Below, piece by piece: positions 4,448 through 8,350 of a stretch of DNA of 8,350 bases (position 1 is its first letter; the number at the start of each line of letters is the position of its first letter). Origin of the DNA: an uncultured Burkholderiales bacterium (GTDB taxonomy: Bacteria > Pseudomonadota > Gammaproteobacteria > Burkholderiales > Burkholderiaceae_C). The stretch spans positions 1 to 8,350 of the forward strand of contig CAIQIL010000562.1 of assembly GCA_903871865.1 (NCBI GenBank), read 5' to 3'. The notes beneath the pieces are model-generated. The model was not told the origin of the DNA and did not search any database. It was given only the letters and a program-made list of their open reading frames with translations. The position numbers and the translations under genes were made by a program.

Positions 4448-6880
4448 ATGAACACCACCGAACCTGCCTCGCCCGTTGCTGGCCACGATGACCCCGCCTT
4501 GCTGCTGGCTGTGCGCGGCATGACGTGCGCGGCCTGCGTCAACCGGGTCGAGCGCGCTTTGCGCAAAGTGCCTGGTGTGGCGCAGGCCCAGGTGAATTTC
4601 GCCACCGAAACCGCCAGCGTCGTGCTGGCTTCGGCGGCGGACGTCCCCGTGCCCGATGCGGCCCGCCTGATCGCCGCCATCGAGGCCGCAGGCTACCAAG
4701 CCCAGCTGCAAGAGGCCGACCACCCTTTGGCCGACGAGCATGTCTCCTGGTGGTCGGTCTGGGGCGCGGTCTGCCTGGGGGGCCTGGCCAGCGTGCCGCT
4801 GATGCTGCCCATGCTCTGGGGCGACCACCACTTCTGGCCAGCCTGGGTGCAGTTCGCCCTGGCCACCCCCGTGCAGTTCGGCCTGGGGGCGCGCTTTTAC
4901 CGTGCCGGCTGGGCTGCCCTGCGCGATGGCAGCGGCAACATGGACCAGCTCGTCGCGCTCGGCACGTCCGCGGCCTGGGGGCTGTCGGTCTGGCTGTGGT
5001 GGCAGCATGGTCTGGCGCCGGCGGTGGGCGCTCACACCCACGCGGCGGGGGCCATGCCGGATGCCATGCCTGGTGCCATGCCTGCTGCCATGCCGCCAGC
5101 GCTGTACTTTGAATCCTCGGCCGTGGTGATCACGCTGGTGCTGCTGGGCAAGGCGCTGGAGGCCCGCGCCAAGCGCCAGACCACCTTGGCCATCCGCGCG
5201 TTGCAGTCGCTGCGGCCTGACACCGTGCGGCGCCTGGGCCCGCAGGGCGAGGTCGAGGTGCCCCTGGCCCAGGTGCTGGTCGACGATGTGCTGGTGGTGA
5301 TGCCTGGCGCGCGCGTGCCCTCGGACGGCCTCGTCCAGGAGGGCAGCAGCCATGTCGATGAGTCCCTGCTGACGGGCGAGCCCTTGCCCGTGGCCAAGCA
5401 CGTCGGTGACCGCCTCACGGGGGGCGCCATCAACGCCGAGGGCCGCCTATTGATGCGGGTGACGGCCGTGGGCGGCCAGACCATGCTGGCCCACATCATC
5501 CGGCGGGTGGTCGAGGCACAGGCCGGCAAGGCCCCCATCCAGCGCGTGGTGGACCGTGTCTCGGCGGTGTTCGTGCCCACCGTGCTGGTGATCGCGCTGC
5601 TGACCGGCGTGGGCTGGTGGCTGGCCGGTCAGGCGGTGGACGTGGCCTTGATCCGCGCCGTGGCGGTGCTGGTGATCGCCTGCCCTTGCGCCTTGGGCCT
5701 GGCCACCCCGGCAGCGATCATGGCAGGCACCGGTGCCGCCGCGCGCCAGGGCATCCTCATCCAGGACCCGCAAGCGCTGGAGGTGGCCCATCGGGTGCAA
5801 CTCGTCGCTTTCGACAAGACCGGCACCCTCACGCAAGGCCAGCCGCGCTTGCTGGACTGGGCCGTGGCCTCGGGCACGGGCCTCAGCCGCGAGGAGGCCT
5901 TGCAGTTCGCCGCGGCCTTGCAGCGCGGCAGCGAGCACCCGCTGGCCCGCGCGGTGCTGGTGGCCGCCGATGGCTTGCCTGCCGAGCCGCTGCACGCCGC
6001 ACAGTTGCGCGCGGTGCCAGGCCGAGGCATCCAGGGTGTGTTGCCGGCGATGGACGCCGATGCCGTCCCTGCGGCCTGGGCCGGATCCTGGTGCCTGGGC
6101 AGCCCCCGCTGGATGCAGGAGCTGGCCGCGCAGGGCGCACCCGCCGATGTGGCCGAGGTGGCGACCCGCTGGTCGGCCGACGGGGCCACCGTCTCGTGGC
6201 TGCTGCACGCGCCCGCGGTCACGCGCTCGGGTGATGCCAACGAGGCAGGCCGTGCCAGCGAGGCCCCTGCTTGGCAGGTCGTGGCCGCACTGGCCTTTGG
6301 CGACGCCCTCAAGCCAGGCGCCGCGCAAGCCGTGGCCCGGCTGCACGCCCTGGGGGTGCGCACCGCCATCATCTCGGGCGACAGCCGCCAGGCTGCACAG
6401 GCCATCGCGCGGCAGGTCGGCATCCAGGAGGTCGTGGCCGAAGTGCTCCCCGGCGACAAGGCCGACCACATCCGGCGGCTGCAGCGCGATGCCCAGGGCC
6501 ATGCCGTCACGGTGGCCATGGTGGGCGATGGCCTCAACGATGCCCCTGCGCTGGCCGCTGCCGACATCGGCATGGCCATGGCCAACCCGCAGGGCGGCAC
6601 CGACGTGGCCATGCAGGCCGCAGGCATCACCCTGATGCGGGGCGACCCGATGCTCGTGCCGGCCGCGCTGGAGGTGTCGCGCCGCACCTCGCGCAAGATC
6701 TGGCAGAACCTGGGTTGGGCCTTCGGCTACAACGTCATCGGCATCCCGCTGGCCGCTTTGGGCGGGCTCAACCCCATGCTGGCCGGCGCGGCCATGGCGC
6801 TCAGCAGTGTCAGCGTGGTCAGCAACGCGCTGTGGCTGTCGCGCTGGCGGCCGCACGCTGCGCCTGAGCAGGCAACTTGA
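4448..6880 (+). CDS. copA: CopA Cu(I)-exporting P1B-type ATPase
   Basis: Inner-membrane pump that uses ATP to move Cu(I) from cytoplasm to periplasm. From the ATG it has 810 residues. In order: one HMA domain with GMTCAAC (Cys27, Cys30); eight membrane helices (MA about 101-121, MB 132-152, M1 164-185, M2 218-238); actuator TGEPLP (309-314); transport site CPCALGLATP (412-421); phosphorylation DKTGTLTQ (Asp456); nucleotide-binding HP (497-498) and GRG (525-527); hinge GDGLNDAP (693-700); Cu(I) ligand residues YN (761-762) in M7 and MALSS (783-787) in M8. Glu222 in YFESSA matches the proposed exit-site Glu. The periplasmic M1-M2 loop (186-217) carries His residues and four AMP repeats. No clear Shine-Dalgarno precedes 4448; an in-frame GTG at 4424 would add eight residues but sits almost at the predicted transcript start. 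Ag(I) is a likely second substrate. Confidence 0.93.
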   Translation: MNTTEPASPVAGHDDPALLLAVRGMTCAACVNRVERALRKVPGVAQAQVNFATETASVVLASAADVPVPDAARLIAAIEAAGYQAQLQEADHPLADEHVSWWSVWGAVCLGGLASVPLMLPMLWGDHHFWPAWVQFALATPVQFGLGARFYRAGWAALRDGSGNMDQLVALGTSAAWGLSVWLWWQHGLAPAVGAHTHAAGAMPDAMPGAMPAAMPPALYFESSAVVITLVLLGKALEARAKRQTTLAIRALQSLRPDTVRRLGPQGEVEVPLAQVLVDDVLVVMPGARVPSDGLVQEGSSHVDESLLTGEPLPVAKHVGDRLTGGAINAEGRLLMRVTAVGGQTMLAHIIRRVVEAQAGKAPIQRVVDRVSAVFVPTVLVIALLTGVGWWLAGQAVDVALIRAVAVLVIACPCALGLATPAAIMAGTGAAARQGILIQDPQALEVAHRVQLVAFDKTGTLTQGQPRLLDWAVASGTGLSREEALQFAAALQRGSEHPLARAVLVAADGLPAEPLHAAQLRAVPGRGIQGVLPAMDADAVPAAWAGSWCLGSPRWMQELAAQGAPADVAEVATRWSADGATVSWLLHAPAVTRSGDANEAGRASEAPAWQVVAALAFGDALKPGAAQAVARLHALGVRTAIISGDSRQAAQAIARQVGIQEVVAEVLPGDKADHIRRLQRDAQGHAVTVAMVGDGLNDAPALAAADIGMAMANPQGGTDVAMQAAGITLMRGDPMLVPAALEVSRRTSRKIWQNLGWAFGYNVIGIPLAALGGLNPMLAGAAMALSSVSVVSNALWLSRWRPHAAPEQAT
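5051..5098 (+). repeat. Four 12-base in-frame repeats encoding a Met-rich loop of CopA
   Basis: The 12-base unit beginning GCCATGCC occurs four times in register (starts at 5051, 5063, 5075, 5087) and encodes AMPDAMPGAMPAAMPP (residues 202-217). Met recurs every four residues. The first eight bases of every unit are identical and the last four vary, consistent with expansion by slippage kept in frame. Confidence 0.85.
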
Positions 6881-6945
6881 GGCGCCCAGCGTGTGCCATG
6901 CCACAACGGCGATGTCCGGCCATGGCGTAAACTTTGGACAGATGT

Positions 6946-7022
6946 CTGCCCGTAGCTCAACTGGATAGAGCAGCTGCCTTCTAAGCAGCAGGTCGGGGGT
7001 TCGAGTCCCTCCGGGCAGGCCA
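6946..7022 (+). tRNA. tRNA-Arg, anticodon TCT (reads AGA)
   Basis: A full cloverleaf can be drawn over 77 bases. The acceptor arm is CTGCCCG paired with CGGGCAG, followed by G and an encoded CCA. The D stem is GCTC/GAGC, the anticodon stem GCTGC/GCAGC with loop CTTCTAA (anticodon TCT at 6980-6982), the variable loop AGGTC, and the T stem GGGGG/CCCTC (one G-T pair) with loop TTCGAGT. It reads the rare AGA codon in this GC-rich genome. TAAACT at 6928-6933 is a possible -10 element with no convincing -35. It begins 65 bases after the copA stop. Confidence 0.95.
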
Positions 7023-7055
7023 AAGCAGCTGGCTTTCACAAGGTGCCACCCACCC

Positions 7056-7733
7056 ATGTTCGATGCGCTCAAGCGGATGATTGGCGGCTCAGCGGCTGCC
7101 TCCGGGGATACCGACCAAGTCCTGGCGACCTGGGCCAAGGCCGAGGGCCACGCCTTCAAACGTGTCAAGGACAAGACCGGTGGCGGCTATGTCGTCGAGA
7201 CCGCCGATGGCTGGCGCGTTGAATGGGGCGAGTCCCAGCGCCCCTACATCATGGGCAAGGAGCTGCGCTTCCGCTGCGACACCGGCATGTCGCCCGACGT
7301 GCAGATGGTGATGGTGAGCAAGACGCTGGCCCAGGCCCTGGAATCCGACGTCTTCAGCCGCTTCACCAACGCGATGCAGACGCAGATCGACAACACCTTG
7401 CCCGACGAGATGCGTTGGCTGGCCATGCACCAACGCGTGTCATTGAATGCGTCGCCCGGCCTTGCCAAGCGTTTCATGCTGCTGAGCAACGCCGATGCGG
7501 TGGCCACGGCCTGGCTGGACGATGGCGTGCTGTCCGCGCTGGACGACGCCGCCAGCGTCTGGTGGACCGACACCCTCGTGCTGGTGCTCACGCTCAACCG
7601 CGGCATCCTGACCATGCGCACCGCGGGCCAGCCCCTGGAGCCCGCCCGGCTGAAGCTGGTGGGCCAGTTGTTCGCGCGCCTGGCCGTGCGCCTGCGTGAA
7701 CAGGCGAAGGCGGCCAAACACCCCAAGCCCTGA
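7056..7733 (+). CDS. Conserved-looking protein of unknown function, 225 residues
   Basis: I do not recognise a named family. The 225-residue product has no signal peptide, no long hydrophobic segment and no Cys-rich motif, so it is probably cytoplasmic. It starts with an amphipathic MFDALKRMIGG, then a mixed region rich in Lys and Gly with WRVEWGESQRPYI (53-65), a central helical part (about 85-155) and a basic C-terminal helix ending in KAAKHPKP. Codon use matches the neighbours, and the reading frame ends exactly in the shared hairpin with the next gene, which supports a real gene. A weak AAGGTG lies ten bases before the ATG. It begins 33 bases after the tRNA and may be co-transcribed with it. 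Confidence 0.8.
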   Translation: MFDALKRMIGGSAAASGDTDQVLATWAKAEGHAFKRVKDKTGGGYVVETADGWRVEWGESQRPYIMGKELRFRCDTGMSPDVQMVMVSKTLAQALESDVFSRFTNAMQTQIDNTLPDEMRWLAMHQRVSLNASPGLAKRFMLLSNADAVATAWLDDGVLSALDDAASVWWTDTLVLVLTLNRGILTMRTAGQPLEPARLKLVGQLFARLAVRLREQAKAAKHPKP

Positions 7734-7747
7734 CCCGTTCGGGTCAG
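7730..7747. terminator. Bidirectional hairpin shared by two convergent genes
   Basis: CTGACCC and GGGTCAG form a perfect 7-bp stem around a GTTC loop. The left arm contains the TGA stop of the 225-residue protein (7731-7733) and the right arm the stop of the crotonase gene (7744-7746 on the minus strand). No T-run follows either side, so it could be a weak terminator or a 3'-end-stabilising hairpin. Confidence 0.5.
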
Positions 7748-8350
7748 CCCTTCGAGGCGCGCTTGTGCAGGAAGGCGTCGATGGCCGCGCCAGCCTCGGG
7801 CCGCCCGAGGTTCACCAGGAAGTGCTGTTTCTCGGCGTCTAGCTGCGTGCGCAAGGGCTGGGCCGCATCGTTGACCAACTCTTTGATGCTGGCCACGACA
7901 CCTGCAGGCACCTCGGCCAGTTGCTCGGCCAGGTCCAGCGCCTGTGCCAAGGCTTCGCCCGCCGGGCAGAGTTGGTGCACCAGGCCCTGAGCGGCCCATT
8001 CCTGTGCCGTTTGCGGCGTGCCCAGCCACAGCTGTGCCAAGGCCTTGGAGCGCCCCATGGCGCGCGCCAGGTGCCAGCTCGCGCCGCCATCGGGCGACAG
8101 GCCCACCTGGCTGTAGGCCGACAGGAAGCGGGCGTTGTCGGCCGCCACCACCAGGTCGCAGGCCAGCACCAGAGACATCCCGCCGCCGGCGGCCACGCCT
8201 TCCACCGCCGCGATCACCGGTTTGGGGAAGCTGTGCAGGGCTTCGATCCACTGGTGGAAGGCGTCGAGGTGGAGGCCTTGGCCAGCCAGGTCGTGCAGAC
8301 GCTGCTGTGACAGGCGCTGCAGGTCACCCCCGCCGCAGAAATGGCCGCCA
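7744..8350 (-). CDS. Enoyl-CoA hydratase/isomerase (crotonase) family protein, 5' end cut by window edge
   Basis: Crotonase-fold enzyme acting on acyl-CoA thioesters, probably cytoplasmic. The 201 visible C-terminal residues of a family usually near 260 open with GGHFCGGGDL, the first oxyanion-hole loop, and continue with KPVIAAVEGVAAGGGMSLVLACD, holding the second oxyanion Gly pair. The catalytic region reads AYSQVGLSPDGGASWHLAR: the two Glu of a true hydratase are absent (Gln at the first position, Asp in SPDGG at the second). The SPDGG form is the one seen in PaaG-type and related isomerases, so isomerase or a divergent activity is favoured over hydration. The start lies beyond 8350; an in-frame GTG at 8217 is internal because family sequence continues upstream of it. 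It converges on the 225-residue gene with ten bases between stops. Confidence 0.88.
   Translation of the reverse strand, partial: GGHFCGGGDLQRLSQQRLHDLAGQGLHLDAFHQWIEALHSFPKPVIAAVEGVAAGGGMSLVLACDLVVAADNARFLSAYSQVGLSPDGGASWHLARAMGRSKALAQLWLGTPQTAQEWAAQGLVHQLCPAGEALAQALDLAEQLAEVPAGVVASIKELVNDAAQPLRTQLDAEKQHFLVNLGRPEAGAAIDAFLHKRASKG

Noticed and set aside
6727..7174. Minus-strand open frames containing CPEGLEPPTCCLEGSCSIQ and GGTRTPDLLLRRQLLYPVE
   Set aside because: These are the well-known false proteins produced by translating the antisense of a tRNA-Arg gene; the bases are the tRNA at 6946-7022 and the end of copA.
5447..7174. 575-codon minus-strand open frame opposite copA
   Set aside because: The length comes from high GC content; the product has no motifs, and the plus strand carries every P1B-ATPase signature in frame.

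Overview
The window is GC-rich (well above 60% by eye), tightly packed, and uses C/G-ending codons throughout. Protein styles (a GspH/PilA-like minor pilin ending in a Cys-bounded loop, the copZ-cueR/copA arrangement, an EpsC-type serine acetyltransferase) suggest a betaproteobacterium of the order Burkholderiales. That placement is an inference from style, not from a marker gene.

Left part, 1-1869, minus strand: a two-gene operon encoding a serine O-acetyltransferase and, 43 bases downstream, the shell protein of a family 2A encapsulin (SrpI/MMPI type). Its last residues lie beyond the left edge. This is the core of a sulfur-metabolism protein nanocompartment. In characterised loci the cargo is a cysteine desulfurase, expected just off the left edge and not visible here. 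The acetyltransferase makes O-acetylserine, the acceptor for sulfide or for sulfur stored as polysulfide/sulfane sulfur.

Middle, 1870-2670: a divergently transcribed orphan prepilin-like protein on the plus strand. It is best started at a GTG with a strong Shine-Dalgarno sequence.

Centre, 2671-6880: a copper-homeostasis cluster built around a divergent control region (about 4337-4412). Leftward runs copZ (Cu(I) metallochaperone), overlapping cueR (Cu(I)-sensing MerR-family activator) by ATGA, followed 46 bases later by an alpha/beta hydrolase with an Asp nucleophile. Rightward runs copA, a Cu(I)-exporting P1B-type ATPase. Each direction has its own MerR-type promoter with a 19-base spacer, and the two operators are near copies of each other. 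CueR would sense cytoplasmic Cu(I) and switch on both CopZ and CopA; CopZ delivers Cu(I) to CopA for export. CopA carries an unusual Met-repeat in its periplasmic M1-M2 loop next to the copper exit site.

Right part, 6881-8350: a tRNA-Arg(TCT) gene, a 225-residue protein of unknown function, and a convergent, 5'-truncated crotonase-family gene. The stop codons of these last two genes form the arms of a single hairpin.
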